This document shows, one piece after another, positions 1 through 5,371 of a stretch of DNA of 6,885 nucleotides. The stretch is from Nitrososphaerales archaeon. GTDB lineage: Archaea; Thermoproteota; Nitrososphaeria; Nitrososphaerales; Nitrososphaeraceae. Made by a program: the position numbers and the translations under genes. Numbering within the stretch: position 1 is the stretch's first letter; each line of letters starts with the position of its first letter. The notes under the pieces are model-generated. The model was not told where the DNA came from and ran no database searches. It saw only the letters and a program-made list of their open reading frames with translations. The DNA lies in the NCBI GenBank assembly GCA_029237515.1, contig JARBAV010000232.1:1-6885 (forward strand), given 5' to 3'.

Positions 1-663
1 AATTTTAATCCCACCTGCAATTTGAGCGCCGCTCTCCATTACTATTGCGCAGGTCTTCGCAGAAATTTTCTTAAGACGCAATTCGGTTTCCTCAAGGATC
101 TCATCTAATTCGAGTAATGGCTCGCCCAACACCAGGGAAGGACTAGGTAACCGAGTCACCTTTGTCAGTAGTGTTCTATATGCAGAAAAGTATCGAGGGA
201 CATAACCCACAGACATTGCCCCGAATGTATCGCCATGATATCCATTTTGAAGTGAAACAAAATGTCTCTTTTCTGGTCTGCCTCTATTTTTATAGTATTG
301 CACGGCCATCTTCATCGCAACTTCTATTGCAGTAGAACCGTTATCAGTATAGAAAACATGTTCCATTCCTTTTGACAATTTTATAAGTTCAACAGAAAGT
401 TCTATCGACGGTTTATTTGCTAGGCTGAAAAGACTAGAATGTTGAAGAGAATTAATCTGGTTTTTCATTTCTCTGATGATCTCCTTCTCTCCATGGCCCC
501 AAACATTGCACCACATACTTGCAACGCCGTCAAGATATTGTCGACCTTTTGAATCTATCAAATGGAACCCCCTTCCTCTTGTTATTATTTTGAAAGTTGA
601 ACTATCCCATTGGTTCATATCTGTATAAGGATACCATATGTGATGTCTACTGAAAAGTACCAT
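1..663 (-). CDS. bioA: Adenosylmethionine-8-amino-7-oxononanoate aminotransferase (DAPA synthase), 3' part missing
   Basis: Class III PLP aminotransferase that converts KAPA to 7,8-diaminononanoate, in bacteria normally with S-adenosylmethionine as amino donor. Translating the minus strand from ATG at 663 gives 221 residues without a stop up to the left edge. That is roughly the N-terminal half of a protein of usually 420-460 residues. Visible BioA signatures are HIWYPYTDM near residues 8-16, the W-containing MWCNVWGHG at 50-58, FYTDNGSTAIEVAMKMA at 104-120 (phosphate-binding loop), NGYHGDTFGAMSVG at 140-153 (Tyr142 stacks on PLP in the family), and ESGAQIAGG near 211-219, which matches the E-x-x-x-Q-x-A-G-G segment of BioA. 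The PLP lysine lies beyond the edge. The start is supported by the correct position of HIWYPY and by a TATA-like box 26-32 bases upstream. There is no Shine-Dalgarno sequence, so the mRNA is probably leaderless. It diverges from bioD across 37 bp. Confidence 0.95.
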   Translation of the reverse strand, partial: MVLFSRHHIWYPYTDMNQWDSSTFKIITRGRGFHLIDSKGRQYLDGVASMWCNVWGHGEKEIIREMKNQINSLQHSSLFSLANKPSIELSVELIKLSKGMEHVFYTDNGSTAIEVAMKMAVQYYKNRGRPEKRHFVSLQNGYHGDTFGAMSVGYVPRYFSAYRTLLTKVTRLPSPSLVLGEPLLELDEILEETELRLKKISAKTCAIVMESGAQIAGGIKI

Positions 664-667
664 ATTG

Positions 668-674
668 AAATAAA
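668..674 (+). promoter_or_regulatory. Putative TATA-like element of bioD
   Basis: AAATAAA is centred about 30 bases before the bioD GTG at 701. It is a weaker match to the archaeal TATA consensus than the element for bioA on the other strand. It sits only 5 bases upstream of the bioA start codon, so the two promoters are interleaved and could exclude each other. Confidence 0.35.
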
Positions 675-688
675 GCACACTGCTTCAT

Positions 689-695
689 TATTAAA
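689..695 (-). promoter_or_regulatory. Putative TATA box of bioA
   Basis: The minus strand reads TTTAATA here, centred about 29 bases before the bioA ATG at 663. That is the spacing expected when an archaeal gene is transcribed from, or a few bases before, its start codon. It lies inside the 37-bp gap, only 6 bases from the bioD start codon, so the bioA initiation complex would cover the bioD start. The assignment rests on position and composition only. Confidence 0.5.
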
Positions 696-700
696 TTGCT

Positions 701-1393
701 GTGAGAGGATTATTCATCACTGGAACCGATACTAATATTGGAAAGACATTCATAGCCTGCACAATAGCGAAAATCCTGACTAAATACGGCACTGACGTTG
801 GAGTAATGAAACCATTTGCTACATCGCATAAGCGATATACCTCAACGTTTGGTTCTGAGGACGCATGGAGACTTTCTCGTGCTGCAAAGGTAGTTGATTC
901 CCACGATATAATAAATCCCTTTTTCTATCAAATTGGAACTGCCCCTTTTCTTGCGGCAATGATGAGTGGAAGACAACCTCCTAACTTGGATCAAGCGGTC
1001 AAAATATTGCGAAGGCTGTCAAGGCAGCACGAGTTTCTTGTGGTGGAAGGTATTGGGGGGGTTATGGTGCCTATATCTAGGAAGGAAACAATCTTAGATT
1101 TTATCAAGATGGTTGGATTTCCTGCCATTATCGTGACATCGCCAAAGCTAGGTACTATAAACCATACATTACTTACTTACCAGGCTTGTCTTAATAGGAA
1201 AATTCGAGTAGATGCAATAATTATCAATAAGAGTCCCGAAAAAGCTTCGAAGGTACAACGCCGTCTCCCATCGTTACTTGTTGCATTAACGGGGGTAAAG
1301 AGAGTGATAGAAATCCCAAGAATCCATAACAACTACAGTCTAAAACTTATTGAGAAATTAATTGCACGAGATCTATTAAATTTTAGGAGGTAA
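701..1393 (+). CDS. bioD: Dethiobiotin synthetase
   Basis: ATP-dependent enzyme that carboxylates 7,8-diaminononanoate and closes the ureido ring to give dethiobiotin, in the cytoplasm. The 230 residues match the usual family length. The P-loop GTDTNIGKT is at residues 8-16. Lys37 in VMKPFAT corresponds to the conserved substrate-binding lysine of E. coli BioD. VEGIGGVMVPI at 115-125 carries the conserved Glu-Gly pair, LGTINHTLLT is at 150-159, and the nucleotide-binding IINK is at 174-177. The start is GTG at 701: the reading frame has a stop at 692-694, no other ATG, GTG or TTG lies between, and the P-loop is then at the normal distance from the N terminus. No Shine-Dalgarno sequence precedes it. 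Transcribed away from bioA and towards bioF. The last codons (AGG AGG) happen to spell a Shine-Dalgarno-like sequence, but no convincing gene follows. Confidence 0.95.
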   Translation: MRGLFITGTDTNIGKTFIACTIAKILTKYGTDVGVMKPFATSHKRYTSTFGSEDAWRLSRAAKVVDSHDIINPFFYQIGTAPFLAAMMSGRQPPNLDQAVKILRRLSRQHEFLVVEGIGGVMVPISRKETILDFIKMVGFPAIIVTSPKLGTINHTLLTYQACLNRKIRVDAIIINKSPEKASKVQRRLPSLLVALTGVKRVIEIPRIHNNYSLKLIEKLIARDLLNFRR

Positions 1394-1643
1394 ATAGAAT
1401 TTTTGGACTCTTGGCAGCTAAAATCTTTCAAAACTCGATTTCAGAAATATCATTGGATGTTAGTGTCCGATTTCGGTAAACAAGAATTTTTGAGAATTAC
1501 TACTTACTAAAATCAGGTTTAATTGATAATCATAATCGAGCCTGAGTGTGTCTAAATCTATTTCCTTATACTTTCTTTTGCTTGTTAGTCGTGTGAACGA
1601 TATTTCTAATTTCGAATTCTGAAATATAAAATGAAATACTTTT
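1394..1643. other. Convergent intergenic region between bioD and bioF
   Basis: 250 bp without a convincing gene. It is AT-rich and holds a T5 run at 1400-1404 just after bioD and T4 tracts on the minus strand just after bioF, both compatible with archaeal T-tract termination. An imperfect stem-loop lies at 1513-1545 (see separate entry). A 35-codon frame starting with TTG at 1403 is discussed among the rejected items. Confidence 0.6.
1513..1545. terminator. Imperfect stem-loop between converging genes
   Basis: TCAGGTTT at 1513-1520 can pair with GAGCCTGA at 1538-1545 to form an 8-bp stem that includes two G-U pairs. The loop itself contains the short palindrome TGATAATCA. Its place between two converging genes suggests 3'-end formation or mRNA end protection for either transcript. 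Archaeal termination mainly uses T tracts, so the role is uncertain. Confidence 0.25.
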
Positions 1644-2843
1644 CTAGATCAATTTCAATTTGTCGGCTGCATAAATAATGGCATCTACTGCATTTCGTAT
1701 ATTAGCCGGAGTGTGCGAAGCTGACATGCTAATTCTTATTCTAGATGAGCCTTTCTTAACCGTGGGATATCTTATTGGTTGGATTAGGATACCTTTTCTC
1801 AACAGTAAATTGGAAAACTTAATGGCATTCTTTTCAGAGCCTATTAAGATTGGGATTATTTGAGTTCGAGGCTGGTTAGCAATGAGACCAAGCTCGCAAA
1901 GCTCCCTACCAAGAAGCTCTATATTTCGGAACAACTTGTTCTGCAAGTAACCTTTTTCTACAACACGTATAGCTGTCATTGCTGACACACAAAGGTGGCT
2001 AGGAACAGAAGAAGTATAAATAAACTGTCTAGATTTATTTATCAAAAATTCTCGCATTCGTCTTGAGGTGGCGACGTAGCCTCCAAAGCATCCTAGCGCT
2101 TTACTCAGGCTACTAATGTGAAAATCGACTTTCGAGTTCACCCCAAAATAGGCCGGAATTCCTGAATAGGAACGATTTCTTGGATTTCCAAATATGAAAT
2201 CACCATGCGCATCATCCACAATCAAAAGTGCATCATGCGAGTGACAGATACTGCTTATTTTCCTCACATCGGCAAAATCTCCATCCATACTAAACACTCC
2301 CTCAGTGATTACTATCTTCCTTGGAACCCTCTTATTTAGTTCAATTTTTTCTTCTAGATCATGAATGTCATTGTGTTTAAAAATACTAATTTCAGCCCCA
2401 CTTAGCCTACATCCATCTATTATGCTGGCGTGGTTAAGTTCGTCACTAAAGATGACGCAATTCTTACCTCCTAAAGACGTGATGGTGCCAAGGTTTGCCA
2501 TATACCCTGTTGGAAATACCAGTGCCGCTTGTGTCTTGCGGTGATTAGCGAGCATTTCTTCAAGACGCTCCAATTCAGGAGTATTTCCTGTGACGAGCCT
2601 CGAGCTGCAGGGAGAAATCTGCTTTAGAGATTTCTTGGTGGGTTGCAATACTTCATTGTGGGTTGAGATCCCCAGATAGTCATTGGAACAAAAGTTCAAT
2701 ATATTGTCTTGATAGTTATGTCTAATTCTTACTGACCCCTTAAGACTATCGTCTACATTTAAACCCCGATAGAGATCATTGGATCTTAAGTAGTCAAGTT
2801 CTTTTTTTACAAAATTGTAATAATTACCCTTGGTTGATACCAA
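1644..2843 (-). CDS. bioF: 8-amino-7-oxononanoate synthase (KAPA synthase)
   Basis: PLP enzyme of the alpha-oxoamine synthase family. It condenses L-alanine with a pimeloyl thioester to give KAPA, the first committed step of ring assembly. The 399 residues are normal for the family. Motifs in order: FCSNDYLGIS at 51-60, SSRLVTGN at 80-87, FPTGYMANLG at 110-119, NHASIIDG at 137-144 (the histidine stacks on PLP), EGVFSMDGD at 181-189, VDDAHGDFIFG at 209-219, SLSKALGCFGGYVA at 245-258 with the PLP lysine Lys248, and IRYPTVKKGSSRIRIS at 357-372. The start is TTG at 2843, 20 bases inside the end of bioB. The frame has a stop just upstream (TGA, 10 codons or fewer away) and the next ATG is near codon 97, beyond conserved sequence. 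A weak AGGA lies a few bases before the TTG. The usual Gly-rich stretch before SSRL reads ISPC here. Co-transcribed with bioB and translationally coupled by the overlap. Confidence 0.96.
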   Translation of the reverse strand: MVSTKGNYYNFVKKELDYLRSNDLYRGLNVDDSLKGSVRIRHNYQDNILNFCSNDYLGISTHNEVLQPTKKSLKQISPCSSRLVTGNTPELERLEEMLANHRKTQAALVFPTGYMANLGTITSLGGKNCVIFSDELNHASIIDGCRLSGAEISIFKHNDIHDLEEKIELNKRVPRKIVITEGVFSMDGDFADVRKISSICHSHDALLIVDDAHGDFIFGNPRNRSYSGIPAYFGVNSKVDFHISSLSKALGCFGGYVATSRRMREFLINKSRQFIYTSSVPSHLCVSAMTAIRVVEKGYLQNKLFRNIELLGRELCELGLIANQPRTQIIPILIGSEKNAIKFSNLLLRKGILIQPIRYPTVKKGSSRIRISMSASHTPANIRNAVDAIIYAADKLKLI

Positions 2844-3804
2844 TATCCTGAATCATTTGCATATCTCTACTTGGATCGTTACCATTAGTAGTCAGATATC
2901 CACCTGTAATTATTCCGTTCGCGCCTGCCCTTAAAGCCAAATTGTCATTATCTCTAAAATATACTTCCCTCCCAGCAGCAATCTTAATAATTGGGGTTGG
3001 CATCAAAAATCTCCATACGGCGATTGTTTTAATTGCATCGATAGGACTAACACCATGAAGGTTTTCAAAGGGGGTCCCTGACTTCGGTATCAAAATGTTT
3101 ATCGGCACCTCGTTAGGTGTCAAATTCCTAATAGAATATGCAAGCTCTAATCTCTGCATAGCAGTTTCACCCATACCTATAATACCGCCACAACATAACT
3201 CAAGGCCAGCTTCTTTAACTATTAGTGCTGTATTCACTCTATCTGAAAAATCGTGAGTTCTACAGATTTGAGAAAAATAGGTTTCAGAGGTTTCTAGGTT
3301 GTGATTATATCTTTTTACTCCGATCATTTTCAAACGCCTAGCCCGTTCCTTTGTCATGAAACCTAAAGAAACATTTACATCAATATCTAAATACTTCTTT
3401 ATATGTTCTATTATATCACATATAAAATTAAAATCGTTTTCAGGCGGCGATCTGTATGCACATACCAAACAAAAGCTATCGGCGCCCGATTCCTTGGCTT
3501 TTTGGGCTCGACCTAGGATCGTCTCTTTTTCAAGCAATGGATACTTGTTGATCTTGCTTTCATAAAAAGATGATTGAGCGCAGAATGAACAGTCCTCTGG
3601 GCAACTGCCAGACTTTGCGTTTAGGAGCATTTCTACGTCTACTTGAGCTCCACTAAATCTTCGAGCAATTCTGTTAGCTGCTTCTGCTAAAGTTTGGACG
3701 TTAGAAGTATTGAGGAGTCGCTGAGCTTCTGGAAACAGTATTTCATCTCCCGAATTGACCTTATTCTCCATTTCAGCTATGAACTCAATATCGTCCATCA
3801 TCAA
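2824..3804 (-). CDS. bioB: Biotin synthase (radical SAM)
   Basis: Radical SAM enzyme that inserts sulfur between C6 and C9 of dethiobiotin. Up to 326 residues, a normal bacterial/archaeal length. SGSCPEDCSFCAQSS holds the CX3CX2C motif (Cys68, Cys72, Cys75, counted from the TTG) for the [4Fe-4S]-SAM cluster. YNHNLETS is at 166-173, CCGGIIGMGET at 204-214 (SAM site) and AAGRE at 276-280. Compared with remembered E. coli BioB, the [2Fe-2S] ligands Cys97, Cys188 and Arg260 align with Cys112, Cys204 and Arg279. The position of Cys128 is Asn144 in VNVSLG. Extra cysteines occur at 115, 129, 181 and 205. Three possible starts follow each other: TTG at 3804, then ATG at 3801 and 3798. ATG 3801 is most likely, because it is an ATG lying about 28 bases from the TATA-like box. 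First gene of the bioB-bioF operon, overlapping bioF by 20 bp. Confidence 0.96.
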   Translation of the reverse strand: MMMDDIEFIAEMENKVNSGDEILFPEAQRLLNTSNVQTLAEAANRIARRFSGAQVDVEMLLNAKSGSCPEDCSFCAQSSFYESKINKYPLLEKETILGRAQKAKESGADSFCLVCAYRSPPENDFNFICDIIEHIKKYLDIDVNVSLGFMTKERARRLKMIGVKRYNHNLETSETYFSQICRTHDFSDRVNTALIVKEAGLELCCGGIIGMGETAMQRLELAYSIRNLTPNEVPINILIPKSGTPFENLHGVSPIDAIKTIAVWRFLMPTPIIKIAAGREVYFRDNDNLALRAGANGIITGGYLTTNGNDPSRDMQMIQDIGINQG

Positions 3805-3812
3805 TCTATGGG

Positions 3813-3824
3813 AAAATACGAAAT
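3813..3824. repeat. 12-bp direct repeat, copy 1 (bioB-proximal)
   Basis: AAAATACGAAAT occurs here and again, exactly, at 3870-3881, 57 bases away, both inside the 115-bp divergent region. This copy sits between the putative bioB TATA box and start codon. It is a candidate operator half, though in AT-rich DNA a chance repeat cannot be excluded. Confidence 0.4.
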
Positions 3825-3825
3825 C

Positions 3826-3832
3826 ATATAAT
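3826..3832 (-). promoter_or_regulatory. Putative TATA box of the bioB-bioF operon
   Basis: The minus strand reads ATTATAT within a longer AT-rich tract (3825-3835). It is centred about 28 bases before the ATG at 3801, and the sequence between lacks a Shine-Dalgarno motif, so a leaderless bioB mRNA is likely. The 12-mer repeat copy at 3813-3824 lies between this box and the start, a position where a bound protein would block initiation. Confidence 0.5.
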
Positions 3833-3865
3833 TAACTTTCGGATATAGTTGAACATCACATGAGA

Positions 3866-3887
3866 TTTCAAAATACGAAATTTGAAA
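3866..3887. repeat. Inverted repeat overlapping 12-bp repeat copy 2
   Basis: TTTCAAA (3866-3872) and TTTGAAA (3881-3887) form a perfect 7-bp inverted repeat with an 8-base spacer, so the arms lie 15 bases apart centre to centre. The second copy of the 12-mer AAAATACGAAAT (3870-3881) overlaps it. It lies directly upstream of the putative TATA box of the rightward gene, a plausible site for a dimeric regulator of one or both divergent genes. Confidence 0.4.
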
Positions 3888-3889
3888 GA

Positions 3890-3898
3890 TTTTAATAA
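3890..3898 (+). promoter_or_regulatory. Putative BRE/TATA box of the 107-residue gene
   Basis: TTTTAATAA is preceded by the purine-rich GAAAGA, which resembles a BRE. It is centred about 26 bases before the ATG at 3920. This is among the best TATA-like boxes in the window and is the main reason to treat the following small frame as a real gene. A weak AAGGAT lies 4 bases before the start codon. Confidence 0.5.
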
Positions 3899-3919
3899 TT
3901 TTCTTGTTTAAAGGATCTA

Positions 3920-4243
3920 ATGAAAGAAATCATTCTGGATATTGAACTCTCAGATAAGGAGTATGTTGAGATATCCAAATACTTCAAATCACTACCGCCC
4001 CCTATGCTACTCTTCGGACTTCGATTTGCGTATAAAAGGTTAATGGCCATTTCTGGAGGCTATTTGTTTCCTGGGAGGAAGAGTATAGTTAAGAGAGAAA
4101 CCCACATGATAACCAAAGTACAAGCTAATCGTCGACTCAAAAATTGGAGATCAATGATTAAAATTTATCGAGAGAAAGGCTATAGCTATCCAACTATTTC
4201 TAGAATAAAGAAACAGTTAATCAATATTGCAGCTGACCGCTGA
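3920..4243 (+). CDS. Unrecognised small basic protein, 107 residues
   Basis: I do not recognise a family. The protein begins with ATG, preceded by a weak Shine-Dalgarno AAGGAT and a well-placed TATA-like box, and no gene lies on the opposite strand, so it is likely to be translated. It has no cysteine, no signal peptide and no clear membrane segment, although residues 25-34 (PPPMLLFGLR) are hydrophobic. Residues 1-23 are mixed-charge and probably helical. A triple proline follows at 25-27. The part from about residue 35 onwards is strongly basic, and its last 30 residues (YREKGYSYPTISRIKKQL) look helical with a turn, as in some nucleic-acid-binding proteins. That is only an impression. It diverges from bioB and converges on the asparagine-synthetase-like gene. 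Sharing a control region with bioB is the only hint of a biotin link. Confidence 0.6.
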   Translation: MKEIILDIELSDKEYVEISKYFKSLPPPMLLFGLRFAYKRLMAISGGYLFPGRKSIVKRETHMITKVQANRRLKNWRSMIKIYREKGYSYPTISRIKKQLINIAADR

Positions 4244-4281
4244 GTTATGGCTGTCTCAAATTTGCTCTGGATGCATGCTGT

Positions 4282-4302
4282 TCTAACGAGCCTTTTGTTA
4301 GA
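4282..4302. terminator. Stem-loop between converging genes
   Basis: TCTAAC (4282-4287) and GTTAGA (4297-4302) form a perfect 6-bp stem around a 9-base loop that contains T4. It lies in the 78-bp gap between the ends of the 107-residue gene (plus) and the asparagine-synthetase-like gene (minus), so it could serve either transcript. The rest of this gap shows nothing else recognisable. Confidence 0.35.
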
Positions 4303-4321
4303 CTTAGAGGTGGATCTTTAG

Positions 4322-5272
4322 TTAAGTTACAGGGAATTGCCCACAAAGTTTGCAGTAATTTGAAAGAAAGGAAACGCAATTTCCACAACCAGAGCAGGTC
4401 AGTTCTGGACAATCACACCGCTCTTTGAGGGAGAAATTGCGGATGAAGCACTTGAAATAATATAGATGTTCTTTGCTTCTTATCGCTACGCCTTTCCCCT
4501 TAGCCATACGTGCCTCTTCAACAAACGAAAAATCACTGCAGCTATTTTCAATAATTTCTCCTATCCTAGTAATGCCAGCCCCTTCTTCCTGTGCCTGTTT
4601 CTTTCTCCAACAAATCTCATCCCCTAATTCATCCCGAAAACATTGTCGCAAGATCATTTTACCCCAAACCTCATTTTTATAGAATCCAACTAAGTCTGAA
4701 ATTGGAATCAATTCGGCTACACGAACTACTTTTTCATTGAGAAATGGCGCAATGATTTTCACCTCCTGACTCTCTCCTAAGCTAAATGTAGGGAAGGTCA
4801 TAATTGTTCTTAAGCGGGAAATTTCATTTTTGAGGCGAAATGGACTATCTACATATCTTTGCAGAAAATTGTACCCAGCAAATAACTCGTCACCGCCGTC
4901 ACCAGTGTAGACGCATTCAATTCCATTAGAATTAGCCACTTCCAATGCGGCATATGGAACAACAGAATTCCTAATTGTTATTGGGTCAAATGTTTTTAGA
5001 GCTCCAATAACTTTTTCAATTAATCCTAACACCTCTTGAGTCGAGAGGATTCTTGTTATCTTTTTTTTAACAAATTTAAGAGCCGTCTCATTAGCATATT
5101 TCAAGTCAGATGCTTCCGATCCATATCCAATAGTGATGGAGTAATCAGGCTTGCGAATGGCCGTTATGATAGTGCTATCTAGTCCACCTGAAAGAAGCAC
5201 GGTATCACATACTTCTTCCCAAATCGAAGAACAAATTGAATCCTTAAGCCGCGTGCAAAGCATGACCTTCAC
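4322..5272 (-). CDS. Stand-alone asparagine-synthetase-type ATP-PPase domain with a Cys-rich C-terminal tail
   Basis: 316 residues with the PP-loop SGGLDS at 28-33 and the asparagine synthetase signature YTGDGGDELFAGY at 122-134. WRKKQAQEEGAG at 222-233 aligns with the E. coli AsnB segment WRQKEQFSDGVG near the active-site lysine. Family enzymes adenylate a carboxylate and transfer an amino group. The N-terminal Ntn glutaminase domain of AsnB (about 200 residues with Cys at position 2) is absent and is not encoded just upstream, so the amine would come from free ammonia, a partner protein, or another donor. The tail after residue 285 holds seven cysteines: CxC (286, 288), CxxCxxC (293, 296, 299) and CxxC (307, 310), like a zinc ribbon or Fe-S site. 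The start is GTG 5272 or ATG 5263, since both leave the normal lead into the PP-loop. It follows the winged-helix gene by 99 bp on the same strand. The real substrate is unknown. Confidence 0.88.
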   Translation of the reverse strand: MKVMLCTRLKDSICSSIWEEVCDTVLLSGGLDSTIITAIRKPDYSITIGYGSEASDLKYANETALKFVKKKITRILSTQEVLGLIEKVIGALKTFDPITIRNSVVPYAALEVANSNGIECVYTGDGGDELFAGYNFLQRYVDSPFRLKNEISRLRTIMTFPTFSLGESQEVKIIAPFLNEKVVRVAELIPISDLVGFYKNEVWGKMILRQCFRDELGDEICWRKKQAQEEGAGITRIGEIIENSCSDFSFVEEARMAKGKGVAIRSKEHLYYFKCFIRNFSLKERCDCPELTCSGCGNCVSFLSNYCKLCGQFPVT

Positions 5273-5371
5273 TCGTAACAGTATTGGTCGACAGTCTCTA
5301 TATCACTTCTTCGAAATTAATATTGAAAATCTTTTCCGCTATGGATTTGGTATCATGAATTCATAATTTGA
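5273..5371. other. Gap between the winged-helix gene and the synthetase-like gene
   Basis: 99 bp, too long for tight coupling. A weak TATA-like stretch on the minus strand (TGATATAG, 5298-5305) is centred about 29 bases before GTG 5272, which would fit a separate leaderless promoter and favour GTG as the start. A perfect ATGAATTCAT palindrome lies at 5355-5364. Neither is strong. Confidence 0.3.

Noticed and set aside
1403..1510. 35-codon frame starting with TTG after bioD, behind AGGAGGT at 1385-1391
   Set aside because: The Shine-Dalgarno-like sequence is formed by the last Arg codons and stop of bioD, the gap to the TTG is 11 bases, the start is weak, and the peptide resembles nothing I know. 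More likely 3' untranslated sequence.
1678..1863. 61-residue plus-strand frame
   Set aside because: It lies wholly inside bioF on the other strand, where all conserved motifs are in the bioF frame; a shadow frame.
3356..3565. 69-residue plus-strand frame
   Set aside because: Antisense to the conserved core of bioB, with no recognisable family; a shadow frame.
4244..4321. Possible tRNA or small RNA in the gap with a stem-loop
   Set aside because: The gap has one 6-bp stem only. No cloverleaf, T-arm GTTCRA motif or acceptor stem can be drawn.
4473..4682. 69-residue plus-strand frame
   Set aside because: Antisense to the asparagine-synthetase-like gene, without its own start signals; a shadow frame.
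5355..5364. Perfect palindrome ATGAATTCAT
   Set aside because: Ten bases of AT-rich palindrome are expected by chance in a window this size, and it is not placed relative to a convincing promoter.
5151..5366. 71-residue plus-strand frame reaching into the gap before the winged-helix gene
   Set aside because: Most of it is antisense to the PP-loop region of the synthetase-like gene, and the remainder has no start signal or recognisable sequence.
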